Under the pieces are notes generated by a model. It was not told where the DNA came from. It saw only the letters and a program-made list of their open reading frames with translations, and ran no database searches. Shown here piece by piece: positions 1-12,937 of a DNA stretch of 42,655 bases. The DNA comes from Acidobacteriota bacterium. Lineage in GTDB: Bacteria > Acidobacteriota > Terriglobia > Bryobacterales > Bryobacteraceae. Positions within the stretch are counted from its first letter, which is position 1. Each line of letters starts with the position of its first letter. The position numbers and the translations under genes were made by a program. The stretch lies in contig JACQDF010000366.1 in the NCBI GenBank assembly GCA_016201205.1, positions 1 through 42,655 of the forward strand. Direction: 5' to 3'.

Positions 1-3000
1 GCATTCCCAAGTGTGAAGGGGGGCGGAGTCTGGAAGCAGCTCTCATCGAACCAGCGCCGCACAGTGGGGTTTTCCAGCCGGCCGCCGCAAACGCGGTTCG
101 GCCAATTTGTTTGCCCTACGTTCGCGTTGTCGAGCGGTAGATTGAGCGTAAACGGCGACCCGTCTTGCGCCGTCCAGATCCCGCTGGTCTGCCAGCCACC
201 CAGCACATGCGCCGCCCAGCCGCTGGTGAGATACTGCCGTCCACGCCCGAAGGGGAGATCCCAGGTCGCGCTGAAGACGAAGCGGCGCGGCACGTTCGAA
301 TCCGAAGGTCCGCGCTGGGCGGCCAGGTTGTACGCGTCCTGGATTGCCCCCTGCACGCCGCAGTAGGCGCAGCCGTCGAGGCCGGCCCCGGAGCTCAAGT
401 CGATCGCCCGCCCGTATGTGAAACTCGCGAGAAAATACAGTCCCCGGCTCATCCGTCTCTCGAGCCGGGCGATCGCCCCCTCGTAGTGGCCTCTGCTCCA
501 GGGCTCGGCAACGGTCACCGGAGCGATCGTGTAGGCGGCCAGCGGCCGGCGTGTGTTGATCCCGCCGGGTCCGGGAGTGCGCGGTTGATTGCCGGGGTGG
601 GTGCCCCACAAACCATGGCTGCTGTTGCCCACGTAGCTCAGCTCGAGCACGGTGCTTGCCCCAAGCTGCTTCTGGAAACTCAGATTCCACTGGTGCACCA
701 CCGGCGCGGTGTAGGCGCGCTGCCAACTGAACAGAGTCGCGGTCGCCGCGGGAACCAGCACGAAATCCTGCGGCCGGATGGGCGGAGGCTGGGCAGGAAG
801 CCTTCCGCTCAGGTTGAATGCGGACGACGGCTGCGTGCGATCGCCAATCAGATTGAGGCCGCCCGCGCCGACGAACGGCGGATTATTCGTCATCATCGCC
901 CCAACACCGGTCTGCTCGTCGGGGTTGCCGTAGAACATCCCATATCCGCCGCGCACCGTCAGATCGCGGGTCTTGGGAACACGGTAAGCGAATCCGAAGC
1001 GCGGCGCGAAGTTGTTCCGGTCCACCGCCATCATGCTGCGCGACCTCCCATTAAGCCCGGCATAGACGAGGCGGCCGAGATCGGGATCGGAACGATCCAG
1101 GACGAAATTGCCGAGCTTATCCTGGGTATCGGTGATGGGCCAATACAGCTCGTAGCGCAGGCCCAGATTCAGAGTGAGGCGCTGCGTGACTTTCCAATCG
1201 TCCTGGAAATACATCAGATCGTTTTGCGCTCTCAGGTCCGAGATGCCAAGGCTGCTCAAAGTCACAGTCTGCGCGTAACCGAGCAGAAGATCCGCGAGGC
1301 CGGAACCAGTGTTCGGGCGCGCCTGGGGATTCTGCGTATAACTCCCGTCGAAGGTAAAGGCGCCTCGGCCCTGCAACGTGGTGAGCGTGTAAAACTTCAG
1401 GAACTGGTGCGTGAAGCCGAACTTCAGAAGATGAGCACCCATGTTCTTGGTCGCGTTGTCAGAGAACTCCCAGACGGCGGAACTCTTGTCCAGCGGAACG
1501 TTTGTGAGTCCCACCGGCTGCTGGCCGAGTTGGGCGAAGCCAGTCACGTTGAATACCGGCGTGCTGCTGTTGACGCCGGGAGCGAGCGCGCCAGGAATGA
1601 TTTCATCCTTCGGGGCCGTAGCGTCCTTCGAAATTCCGGGCCGGCTCCAGGCGAAGCGAAACTCGTTGACCAGCGTCGGCCCGGACACGCGCGTGTAACC
1701 GAAGCCGAAGTTCCAGGAAGGGATCTGCTGCGTCACGGGTGTATCCGCCGGCTGCGGCAAGGGAGGCTGCCCGGTGACATAGCTCCTGTCCAAGGTCAGC
1801 CGGCCGAACATTCGGTCTTCGGAGCTCAACTGGACGTCGCCGCGGAAGGTGGCGGTGTGGAGGGCGGTGGAAGTCGGTGCGGTGCGCAGGTAGTTGGCCC
1901 CCAGTCCCGGGCGGTTGGGATCGGGATAACGGTCAGCCAGAGACTTGCCGACTGAGTTGAACCGGGAGCTGGGAATCGCGTTGTTCGCGAAAACCGTTCG
2001 AGCAAAGCCGCTGCCGGCGGGAACCGTCGTATTCGGATCGAAGACCGGCACGTTGAACACGCCGCTCTTGAACGCTGGAATGGGAATGGTGGAAATCTGG
2101 ATTGTCTCCTGCCTGATCTGGGTCCCCTGTTACGCTCCGAACACCCACGCGCGGTTCTTCACGATGGGCCCGCCCAATGCGCCTCCATACTGGTTGAAGA
2201 CCAGGTGCGGGACGGGTCCGGGCGGGGCGAAAAAGTCTCGCGCGCCGACAGCGCTGTTGCGCAGGAAGTTGAACACCGCGCCATGGATCTCGTTGGTGCC
2301 GCTCTTGGTCACCACGCTGACCACGCCGCCCGCGGAACTTCCGTACTCCGCTGAGTAGTTGCCCGTCTGGACCTTGAACTCCTGGATTGCCTCAAGGGAA
2401 GGGCGCACGGCATCGCGCTGGTGATTGTCGATGCCGCGGATGAAGGACTCGTTCAAGCCGCCGTCCAGCAGATAGACATTCTGCATGCCGCGATTCCCGA
2501 ACGCGGAAAAAGATTGGTCCTTGTTGACCGAGGGAACCGTACCGGCGGTGAGAATCGAGAGCTGCAGGTAGTTGCGCCCGTTCAGCGGCAACTGTTGCAT
2601 CGTGACGTCGGTGATCACCTGGCCTTCGGCGTTGGTCGCTGTGTCGACCAGCGGCGACTCTCCAAGGATGGTCACAGCCTGGATGGTGGAGCCGAGTTCC
2701 AAAGCGAGCCGGAGAGATACGACCTCGGTTACCCGGAGGACGACTCCCTTCCGGAGCAGACTCTTGAAACCATCCTTTTCCACCTTGACGTCGTATGTCC
2801 CCGGTGGAAGCAATGGCATGGCAGCCAGGCCCAACTCGTTCGTTCTGTGTGTCCGCACAACGGCCCCGGTTTCCGCTCCCGTGACGGTCACACGAGCATC
2901 GCTGACCAGAGATTCGGAGGCATCGGCCACGGTGACGTCGATTTGGCCCGTCGAGGACTGCGCCCGGATCAGGAGGAACGAAGACAGGAAAATCGAGATG

Positions 3001-3041
3001 GCAAGCAGAAGCCCGCGGGAGTCGCGGCGCGTGGGTCTCAT
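1..3041 (-). pseudogene. TonB-dependent receptor (Oar-like), interrupted by an in-frame stop and cut by the window edge
   Basis: Outer-membrane receptor of the acidobacterial Oar-like type, expected to import a large substrate; the substrate is unknown. From the chosen ATG at 3041 (MRPTRRDSRG) there is a signal peptide, then a carboxypeptidase-regulatory Ig-like domain (roughly residues 30-115, with PPGTYDVKVEKDGFKS), then a plug with NGRNYLQL and GVVSVVTKSGTNEIHG. The frame stops with TAA at 2130-2132 after AWVFGA, where the family normally has Tyr. The same frame resumes at once (QGTQIRQ) and by hand reads as beta-barrel sequence down to the window start, including GLRYELYWP and ending near FQTPPPFTLGN. 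No frameshift is needed, so one base change explains the break. It is either a true nonsense mutation or a sequencing error. An upstream ATG at 3059 is possible, but it would put extra residues before the signal peptide. Confidence 0.85.
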
Positions 3042-3084
3042 GCGCCTGAAGCATATCACACACCCGCGTGGATGAGGCTGTCGG

Positions 3085-4266
3085 CTAACTCCGCCGGCTC
3101 GTCCGCGCGCTCTGCATCCGCGCCGGCTCGGCAGCCGCCGCGTTCGCCAGCGATTGACTCAGGCACATCAGCGACGGGTCGATCATCTCCGCCATCGCCG
3201 CCATCGCCAATCCTTCCGCCTCTTTGAAAAAGATCATCTTCAGTTGCGCCGGATCGTAGTCCACGCGGATACAGTCCCCGCGCCGCACCTGATCCGTCGC
3301 CATCAGGTTCGACATCGGCTGCACCAGCAGCCGCTCGATGGCGCGCTTCAGATGCCGCGCTCCGTACTTGGCATCGGTGCCCTCCCGCAACAGGTGCTCC
3401 TTGGCTTCCCTGGTGGCGGTGAAGATGAACGAGCGGTCCAGCGCGTTGTTGAACACCCGCTGCTGCACCATCCCCAGCTCGATGTCCAGAATCCGCCGCA
3501 GTTGCTCTTCGCCCAGCGGTCTGAACACCACGATCTTGTCGAGCCGGTTCATGAACTCCGGCGTGAACTTCTTCCGCGCCGCTTCAATCCCCGTCCGCGA
3601 GATCTTCGACGTCACCTTCTCGTTCAGCGGCGCCGGCTTCGAGCTCTCCTCGCGGCTCATCGCGTTGAAGCCCAGCCGCGGCGCCAGTATCGAGCTCATC
3701 TCGCCCGCGCCCAGATTGCTGGTCATGAAGATCATGGCGCGCGAAAAATCGACCCGCCGGTTGTCGCCCAGCGTCAGCGTCGCTTTGTCGAGAATCCCCA
3801 GCAGCAGGTTCCACAACGCGTCACTGGCCTTCTCGATCTCGTCGAACAGCAGGAAGCTGATCTTGCAGGCCTCGGTGTGATACAGGTTCAGCACTTCCTG
3901 GCTTAGCAGGGGATGCGTTTCCCGGTGCCCCAAGTACCCCGGCGGCGAGCCGATCAGCTTGGCAATCTCATGGCTGTGCTGGAACTCGGCGCAGTCGATC
4001 TTGATCACCGCCCGTGCATTCGCCAGCAGGCTCTCCGCGGTCGCCTCCACGATCCGCGTCTTGCCCGACCCGGTCGGCCCCAGGAACAGGAAGTTGCCAA
4101 TTGGCCGCCCTGGCGCCGTCATGCCCGTCAGGTGCAGTTGATAGATGTTCACGATCTGCTCGATCGCCTCGCTTTGCCCGACAATGAATTTCCGCAGCCG
4201 CGACTCCAGGCTCTCCGCGTCCCGGCCCGTCCGAGTCGCGTCCAGCGGTATGTTTAGCTTCGTCAT
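3085..4266 (-). CDS. Clp/HSP100-like AAA+ ATPase, single domain
   Basis: A 393-residue ATPase resembling the second AAA+ module of ClpA/ClpB (or ClpX) on its own. Visible motifs from the chosen start: Walker A GPTGSGKT (63-70), pore-loop-like GYLGH (110-114), Walker B FLLFDE (138-143), sensor 1 MTSN (181-184), an arginine finger in FTPEFMNRLD (near 241), and sensor 2 GARHLKR (302-308). The C-terminus is low-complexity Ala/Arg. There is no N-terminal Clp domain, zinc finger or first AAA domain, so it is not ClpA, ClpB or ClpX proper. An upstream ATG at 4389 exists, but its 41 extra residues look non-coding. The ATG at 4266 follows a purine-rich GGGAGACGGAAG, so I prefer it. It lies 44 bases upstream of the receptor gene on the same strand. 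By family it should remodel or unfold proteins; the partner is unknown. Confidence 0.85.
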   Translation of the reverse strand: MTKLNIPLDATRTGRDAESLESRLRKFIVGQSEAIEQIVNIYQLHLTGMTAPGRPIGNFLFLGPTGSGKTRIVEATAESLLANARAVIKIDCAEFQHSHEIAKLIGSPPGYLGHRETHPLLSQEVLNLYHTEACKISFLLFDEIEKASDALWNLLLGILDKATLTLGDNRRVDFSRAMIFMTSNLGAGEMSSILAPRLGFNAMSREESSKPAPLNEKVTSKISRTGIEAARKKFTPEFMNRLDKIVVFRPLGEEQLRRILDIELGMVQQRVFNNALDRSFIFTATREAKEHLLREGTDAKYGARHLKRAIERLLVQPMSNLMATDQVRRGDCIRVDYDPAQLKMIFFKEAEGLAMAAMAEMIDPSLMCLSQSLANAAAAEPARMQSARTSRRS

Positions 4267-4434
4267 TCTTCCGTCTCCCACCGCCGTTGGGCCTTCTGCT
4301 CGAACCGGCCCTCTCTCCACTGTTGGCTCAACGACCCCATTCGATCTCTTCCAGCCGCCTCCAAGCTCTTTTAGCAACCGGATCTCCAATCTTTTCCGCG
4401 CCCTTTCAGCTTCAATGAACCCCCATTTCTCCTG

Positions 4435-5148
4435 TCACTTACCCGGCTTCGAGGGGCGCATTTCGACCCGGGATACCATCGTCCGTTCCGGCATCGCCAG
4501 CAACATCCGTACCACTTCGGCGACGTCCTCGGGCTGGATCATCCAATCCGCCTGCCGGCCGCGGCCGAACCCTGTCGCCACGCTGCCCGGCATTACCGTC
4601 GAGACTCGCACGTTCTCCATCCGGTGATCCAGCATCAGCGCTTCTGTAAACCCCTCCAGCCCGAACTTCGACGCGTTGTACGCGCTGCCACCGGCGAACG
4701 CGTTCCTGCCCGCCAGACTCGAGATGTTCACCACAAATCCTCCGCCTTGCCGCCGGAACCTCGCCATCGCCTCGCGACAGCAATAGAACACGCTGCTTAA
4801 GTTCGTATCCAGCGTCTTCCGCCATTCGTCGGATTCCATCTCCGCCACCGCTCGGAAAACGCCGATCCCGGCGTTGTTCACCAGAATGTCTAATCTGCTT
4901 AATGTATCGTCCGTATAAGCAAAAAACTTTCGGACTTCCTCGGGGTCTGTTACGTCGCACCTGGCGCCAAACGCCTTTCCACCCGTCTGCTGAGCCAGTA
5001 CTTCGACTGCCTGTTGTACTGCCTCGTCCGTCCTGCCACAGATCGCCACTTCGGCTCCTTCTTCCAGTAGCATCTTCGCGATAGCTCTTCCTATCCCTCG
5101 CGTGCCGCCGGTCACAATTGCTTTCCTGCCTCGAATCGGATTCCTCAT
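4435..5148 (-). CDS. Short-chain dehydrogenase/reductase (SDR, NAD(P)-dependent)
   Basis: A classical SDR of 237 residues with a Rossmann fold. The cofactor motif TGGTRGIG is at 13-20, the NNAG motif at 91-94, and the catalytic Ser (near 143), Tyr157 and Lys161 are in the order S...YNASK. Arg40 in the CGRTDEA segment after beta-2 would fit NADPH preference (inference). The substrate cannot be told; FabG-like ketoreductases and sugar or aromatic-alcohol dehydrogenases look alike at this level. I chose the ATG at 5148 because the fold begins there. The longer frame from 5220 would overlap the divergent membrane-protein gene. It is divergent from the haem operon, with 70 bases between the two starts. 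Confidence 0.88.
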   Translation of the reverse strand: MRNPIRGRKAIVTGGTRGIGRAIAKMLLEEGAEVAICGRTDEAVQQAVEVLAQQTGGKAFGARCDVTDPEEVRKFFAYTDDTLSRLDILVNNAGIGVFRAVAEMESDEWRKTLDTNLSSVFYCCREAMARFRRQGGGFVVNISSLAGRNAFAGGSAYNASKFGLEGFTEALMLDHRMENVRVSTVMPGSVATGFGRGRQADWMIQPEDVAEVVRMLLAMPERTMVSRVEMRPSKPGK

Positions 5149-5218
5149 AGCTAACAGGTAGCACAGGCGAAAGGCCCCGCCGCATGTAAAATGAAGGGGG
5201 GGTTCCGCCTCTCGCTCC
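5149..5218. promoter_or_regulatory. Divergent intergenic region between the SDR gene and the haem operon
   Basis: These 70 bases separate two divergently oriented starts, so they must hold the promoter of the tetrapyrrole operon and probably that of the SDR gene. A purine run (AATGAAGGGGGGG) lies about 20 bases before the operon start and could act as an upstream ribosome-binding region. I could not pick out convincing -35/-10 boxes. The role is inferred from position only. Confidence 0.4.
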
Positions 5219-6037
5219 ATGCAGGAATCCAGCGTTTTCTGGCTCCGAATCGCCGCCGCGCTCTACTTCTTCGGCCTCCTTCACACCTTGTTGACTCTGC
5301 TCCGCCGCCGCACCAGCTTCTTTCGCTTCGCGCTCTCCACCTTCGTCATCGCCGTCATTGTTCACATGGTTTCACTGGTCGAACTGGCGCGCGCCGAGGG
5401 TCAATTGCCACTCGGCAATTTCTACCAGTCCACTTCCCTTTGTGCTTTTTTCATTGCCCTCGTTTTTCTCTTCGTCTGGTGGCGCTATCAATTTGCGCCT
5501 CTGAGCGTTTTTCTGTTTCCGCTCGTGTTTTTAATGACTTTGGTCGGCGCCATGCAATTGCCGGTGGCCGGCTGGTCCTCGCCCGGCGTTCGCGAAGGCT
5601 GGCTGCTTGTACACGTCATCACCGTGCTCTCCGGTTACGCAGCCCTTTTGCTCACCGCCGGCGCCAGCCTCTTCTACCTCATCCGCGAGCGCCAGCTCAA
5701 GAGCAAGCGCCCCGGCGCTCTCTTTGACCGGCTTCCGCCTCTCGGCACGCTCGATTCCCTGATTACCCGCTCGCTCACCTTCACCTTCCTGCTCATCACC
5801 TGCGGTGTGATCGCCGGCCTTACCTGGGCTTTCATTGAATCCGGCACCCGCTGGATCGGCGATGCCCGCATCCACGTCGCGCTGGTCACCTGGGCTCTGT
5901 CGCTCGTTACCGTCTTCCTTCGTAACACGGCCGGCTGGCGCGGCCGCAAGGCGGCCATGCTCTCGATCGCTCTTACCGGCTGCGCCGCTCTCACCTGGGC
6001 CGCTCACATCGGTCTGCGTTCCGTCCTGACCCGATGA
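5219..6037 (+). CDS. CcsA/HemX-like cytochrome c assembly-family membrane protein
   Basis: A 272-residue polytopic inner-membrane protein with about eight hydrophobic segments. It belongs to the CcmC/CcsA/HemX haem-handling family: the late segment GLTWAFIESGTRWIGDARIH...LVTWALSLV matches the position of the family's WWD-like region, though the full tryptophan-rich motif is missing. That favours HemX, the short homologue usually found next to hemA, over a complete cytochrome c synthase. HemX of Bacillus is known to affect GluTR levels, so regulation or stabilisation of HemA is plausible here (inference). Its stop overlaps the hemA start in an ATGA (6034-6037), indicating translational coupling. 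It is the first gene of the tetrapyrrole operon. Confidence 0.8.
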   Translation: MQESSVFWLRIAAALYFFGLLHTLLTLLRRRTSFFRFALSTFVIAVIVHMVSLVELARAEGQLPLGNFYQSTSLCAFFIALVFLFVWWRYQFAPLSVFLFPLVFLMTLVGAMQLPVAGWSSPGVREGWLLVHVITVLSGYAALLLTAGASLFYLIRERQLKSKRPGALFDRLPPLGTLDSLITRSLTFTFLLITCGVIAGLTWAFIESGTRWIGDARIHVALVTWALSLVTVFLRNTAGWRGRKAAMLSIALTGCAALTWAAHIGLRSVLTR

Positions 6038-7296
6038 GATTCCACGTCACAGGTCTGAACCACCGCACCGCGCCCGTCGAGGTGCGCGAAAAACTCGCGT
6101 TCCCCGAAGACCACCTCAGTGACGCTCTCTCGCGCCTGCTGGCGCACCACGGTGTCCGCGAAGGTCTCATCCTCTCGACCTGCAACCGCGTCGAAGTCGC
6201 CGTCTCGCTCGAAGAAGGCGATCCCGGCGCGCTCATCGAGCAGTTCTTCGAGGAAACCCGCCACATGCCGCGCCAGCAACTGGCGTCGCACCTGTATCAC
6301 TTCGATGGCCGCGAGGCCATCCGGCACCTGTTTCGCGTCGCCGCCAGCCTCGACTCGATGGTGGTCGGAGAGCCCCAGATTCTTGGCCAGCTCAAAGACG
6401 CCTACGCCGCCGCAAAAGCCTGCGGCGCCATCAACAGCTTCCTCGATGGCCTGCTCAGCCGCGCATTCTCCGTCGCCAAGCGCGTCCGCAGCGAGACTGA
6501 AATCGGTCAAAACGCCGTCAGCGTGTCCTATGCCGCCGTCGAGCTGGCCCGCGACATCTTCGCCTCCCTCGAGCATCGGGCCATCCTGCTGATCGGAGCC
6601 GGCAAGATGTCCGAGCACGCCGCCCGCCACCTGCGGCGCGCCGGAGCCGGTCGCATCCTGGTCACCAACCGCACCCCCGAGCGCGCCCGGGAAATGGCCG
6701 CTCTCTTTGAAGGCGCGATCGTTCCTTACGACCAGTACGTCAGCGCGCTCCCCAACGCCGACATTGTGATCACCTCCTCGGGCGCGCCTCACTTCATCCT
6801 CACCCGCGACATGATGCACCGCGTGATGCACCAGCGCCGCAACCGGCCCATCTTCCTCATCGATATCGCCGTCCCGCGTAACATCGAGCCGGCCGTCAAC
6901 CAGCTCGATAACGTCTTCCTTTACGACATCGACGACCTGGGCCGCGTAGTCCAGCGGAACCGCCTGTCGCGTCTGGAAGAAGCCGCCGATGCCGAGCGCA
7001 TCATTGACGAGGAAGTCGACCGGATGGTGGCGCGGCTCCGCGAGCGCGAAGTCACGCCCACGATTGTGAGCCTCCAGGAAAACCTCGAGCAGATGCGTCT
7101 GGGCGAAATCGAGCGCGTCCGCTCCAGACTGGGCCCGCTCACCCCGCAACAGGAAGAGGCCATCGAAGCTCTGACGCGCGGCATCATCAATAAGGTCGCC
7201 CACGGGCCCATCTCCGAGCTGCGCCGCCATGCCGGCCGCGGCGAACATATGCCGGTCATCGAATTTGTCCGGCGCTTCTTCCGCTTACCGGATTGA
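6034..7296 (+). CDS. hemA: Glutamyl-tRNA reductase
   Basis: Reduces glutamyl-tRNA(Glu) with NADPH to glutamate-1-semialdehyde, the first step of C5-pathway tetrapyrrole synthesis in the cytoplasm. At 420 residues it has the normal length. The N-terminal catalytic domain has GLNHRTAPVEVREK and LSTCNRVE with the nucleophile Cys50. MVVGEPQILGQLK and the NAVSVSYAAVELA linker follow, then a Rossmann NADPH domain (LLIGAGKMSEHAARHL) and the C-terminal dimerisation helix bundle. The ATG at 6034 lies in a four-base ATGA overlap with the upstream gene, and its stop overlaps a possible TTG start of hemC (7293-7296). All diagnostic residues seen are intact. Confidence 0.97.
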   Translation: MRFHVTGLNHRTAPVEVREKLAFPEDHLSDALSRLLAHHGVREGLILSTCNRVEVAVSLEEGDPGALIEQFFEETRHMPRQQLASHLYHFDGREAIRHLFRVAASLDSMVVGEPQILGQLKDAYAAAKACGAINSFLDGLLSRAFSVAKRVRSETEIGQNAVSVSYAAVELARDIFASLEHRAILLIGAGKMSEHAARHLRRAGAGRILVTNRTPERAREMAALFEGAIVPYDQYVSALPNADIVITSSGAPHFILTRDMMHRVMHQRRNRPIFLIDIAVPRNIEPAVNQLDNVFLYDIDDLGRVVQRNRLSRLEEAADAERIIDEEVDRMVARLREREVTPTIVSLQENLEQMRLGEIERVRSRLGPLTPQQEEAIEALTRGIINKVAHGPISELRRHAGRGEHMPVIEFVRRFFRLPD

Positions 7297-8204
7297 TCGT
7301 CATGCTGAAAATAGGCTCTCGCGGTTCCAAACTGGCGCTCTGGCAGGCCAACTGGGTCCAGCAACAGCTCGAGGCCCGCGGCCACGCCTGCGCCATCGAG
7401 ATCATCCACACGACTGGCGACAAGATCACCGATGTCCCGCTCGCCCAGGTCGGCTCAAAAGGCCTGTTCACCAAAGAAATCGAAGAAGCGCTTCTGGCTC
7501 GGAAGATCGATCTTGCTGTTCATTCGCTCAAGGATTTGCCCACCGAGCTTCCGGACGGCCTCGCCATCGCCGCCGTGCCCCCGCGCGAAGATGCCCGGGA
7601 TGCATTGATCGGCTCGAAGCTGAGCGACCTGCCTCGATACGCTACCGTCGGCACCAGCTCGCTGCGCCGCGCCGCGCAGCTCAAAGCCATCCGCCCCGAC
7701 CTGCGCATCGAGCCGCTCCGAGGCAATCTCGACACCCGCCTCCGCAAACTCGAAGAAGGCGCCTTCGACGCCATCGTCCTCGCCGCCGCCGGCCTCCACC
7801 GCCTCGGCTGGAAGGACCGCATCGCGCAAGTCCTGTCGCCTGACGTGATGTGCCCCGCGGTCGGCCAAGGCGCCATGGCCATCGAGACCCGCGCGGACCA
7901 GCAGGATGCCGCGTTCGTTGCCGCCCGCGCTTTGAACGACAATCAGACCGCCATCTCGGTCGCCGCCGAGCGCGCTCTGCTCGCTTCCCTCGGCGGCGGC
8001 TGCCAGGTGCCCATCGGCGCGTACGCCACCAAGGACAACCTCCTCCATTTGCAGGCGGTCGTCGTCTCGCCGAATGGCGCTACGATCATCCGCCGGAAAA
8101 CCGGCGGCGATCCGCGCCGCCCTGAGCAGATGGGAGCGCGCCTGGCGCAGACGCTGCTCGATGCCGGCGCAAAGAAAATCCTGGACGAGGTGTACAATCG
8201 TTGA
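7293..8204 (+). CDS. hemC: Porphobilinogen deaminase (hydroxymethylbilane synthase)
   Basis: Joins four porphobilinogens head-to-tail into hydroxymethylbilane using a covalent dipyrromethane cofactor. It has about 300 residues, normal for the family. Seen: KIGSRGSKLALWQA at the N-terminus, VHSLKDLP with the catalytic Asp81, GTSSLRRAAQL, RGNLDTRLRKL, and the cofactor-bearing Cys237 in LGGGCQVPIGA. Two starts are possible. The TTG at 7293 gives a TTGA overlap with the hemA stop, matching the arrangement at the next gene. The ATG at 7302 starts three codons later. Operon symmetry slightly favours the TTG. The end overlaps cobA-hemD by four bases. Confidence 0.96.
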   Translation: MIVMLKIGSRGSKLALWQANWVQQQLEARGHACAIEIIHTTGDKITDVPLAQVGSKGLFTKEIEEALLARKIDLAVHSLKDLPTELPDGLAIAAVPPREDARDALIGSKLSDLPRYATVGTSSLRRAAQLKAIRPDLRIEPLRGNLDTRLRKLEEGAFDAIVLAAAGLHRLGWKDRIAQVLSPDVMCPAVGQGAMAIETRADQQDAAFVAARALNDNQTAISVAAERALLASLGGGCQVPIGAYATKDNLLHLQAVVVSPNGATIIRRKTGGDPRRPEQMGARLAQTLLDAGAKKILDEVYNR

Positions 8205-9652
8205 ACGGCAAAGTCTACCTCGTTGGCGCCGGCCCGGGCGATCCATCGCTCATCACCCTCAAAGGTCTTCGCGCGCTCGGGCAAGCCGATTGCGTCCTCT
8301 ACGACAACCTCGCCAGCCCCGATTTGCTCCACCACGCGCCGCCGGCCGCCGAGCGCCTGTACGTCGGCAAGAAAAAAGCCCAGCACCCGATTTCGCAGGA
8401 CGACATCTGCGCCCTGCTCATCCGGAAGGCGCGTGAGGGGAAGACCGTCGTGCGTCTGAAGGGCGGCGACCCTTTTATCTTCGGCCGCGGAGGCGAAGAA
8501 GCCGAAGCGCTGGCCGATGCCGGCGTCGCGTTCGAGGTCGTCCCCGGGGTCACCACTCCGCTCGGGATCGCCGCCTACTGCGGCGTCCCGCTCACGCACC
8601 GCGAGCACACCTCAGCGGTCACCTTCGTCACCGGCCACGACCCGGATGCCATCGACTGGGCCAAGATCGGCCACGCCGAAACGCTCGTGCTCTTCATGAG
8701 CCTCACTCATGTTCGCGAAATCGCGCGCCGCCTCATTGCTCATGGAAAAGATCCCGCCACGCCCGCGCTCGCGGTCCGCTGGGCCACTCGAGCCGATCAG
8801 CAAACGGTCACCGGCGCGATCGCCGACATCGCCGATCGCGCTGCCCATCTGAAACCGCCGGTCACCTTTATCCTCGGCGAGGTGGTCCGCCTCCGCGACA
8901 AGCTCAATTGGTATGAGCGCCTGCCGCTGTTCGACCGGCGTATTGTTGTGACTCGCGCGCGCGAACAAGCCCCGGCGCTTTCAGAAAAGCTGCGCGCCCT
9001 CGGCGCGGATGTTGTCGAATTCCCCGTGCTCGCCTTTGCCCCGCCCGCCGATCCGGCGCCTCTCGACCGCGCTATTGCGCACCTCGAGTGCTACCACTGG
9101 CTCATCTTCACATCCGCCAACGGCGTGCGTTTCTTTCTCGAACGCCTCGACCAGTCTCCGCATGACCTGCGCCGCCTGCGCGCCCGAATCTGCGCCATCG
9201 GACCGGCGACACGCCGTGCGTTGGAGGCGGTGCATCTCAAAGTGGATCTGATGCCGGAAGAGTACGTTGCTGAGAGCCTGGTCGCCGCCTTCGCCGGGCA
9301 CGACATCGCCGGTAAGCGAATTCTGGCGCCGCGCGCCGCCATCGCCCGCGACGTCGTTCCGCGCGAGCTGGCCGCCCGCGGCGCCGAGGTCGATGTCGTC
9401 GAGGCCTACCGCACCGTGCTTCCGCAAGCCGACCTCAGCGTGCTCGCCCGCAAGCCGGGCTGGATCACCTTTACCAGCTCATCCAGCGTAAGAAACTTCC
9501 TCGCGCTGGCCGGCTCCGTCGCGCTGGAAGGCGTGAACATCGCCTCGATAGGCCCCGTCACCTCCGCTACCGTGCACCACTACGGCCTCACCGTCCACGC
9601 CGAGGCCCGCGAGCACACCATCGACGGCCTGATCGCCGCTCTGGTGGGGTAA
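8201..9652 (+). CDS. cobA-hemD: Uroporphyrinogen-III C-methyltransferase / uroporphyrinogen-III synthase fusion
   Basis: A 483-residue two-domain enzyme. Residues 1 to about 245 are a CobA/SUMT methyltransferase (VYLVGAGPGDPSLITLKG, LKGGDPFIFGRGGEE, VPGVTTPLGIAAY) that adds two SAM methyls to uroporphyrinogen III to give precorrin-2. Residues from about 250 onward are HemD (RRIVVTRAREQAPALSEKL, WLIFTSANGVRFFL, ITFTSSSSVRNFL), which cyclises hydroxymethylbilane to uroporphyrinogen III. Such fusions occur in several phyla. The start is the TTG at 8201, preceded by ACGAGG about ten bases upstream; no other in-frame start fits the SUMT N-terminus. It overlaps hemC by four bases (TTGA). The fusion places the branch point to haem versus sirohaem/B12 in one polypeptide. 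Its stop lies six bases from the convergent receptor gene. Confidence 0.95.
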   Translation: MNGKVYLVGAGPGDPSLITLKGLRALGQADCVLYDNLASPDLLHHAPPAAERLYVGKKKAQHPISQDDICALLIRKAREGKTVVRLKGGDPFIFGRGGEEAEALADAGVAFEVVPGVTTPLGIAAYCGVPLTHREHTSAVTFVTGHDPDAIDWAKIGHAETLVLFMSLTHVREIARRLIAHGKDPATPALAVRWATRADQQTVTGAIADIADRAAHLKPPVTFILGEVVRLRDKLNWYERLPLFDRRIVVTRAREQAPALSEKLRALGADVVEFPVLAFAPPADPAPLDRAIAHLECYHWLIFTSANGVRFFLERLDQSPHDLRRLRARICAIGPATRRALEAVHLKVDLMPEEYVAESLVAAFAGHDIAGKRILAPRAAIARDVVPRELAARGAEVDVVEAYRTVLPQADLSVLARKPGWITFTSSSSVRNFLALAGSVALEGVNIASIGPVTSATVHHYGLTVHAEAREHTIDGLIAALVG

Positions 9653-9658
9653 GCTGAC

Positions 9659-12937
<3,279 letters not shown>

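Noticed and set aside
165..1955. 596-codon open frame on the plus strand
   Set aside because: Antisense to the receptor gene; the protein is rich in Arg, Gly, Ala and Pro without a recognisable domain, while the other strand reads as clear barrel sequence. High GC makes long antisense frames common here.
6004..7248. 414-codon minus-strand frame over hemA
   Set aside because: Antisense shadow of hemA, which is intact and recognisable.
7455..8246. 263-codon minus-strand frame over hemC
   Set aside because: Antisense shadow of hemC.
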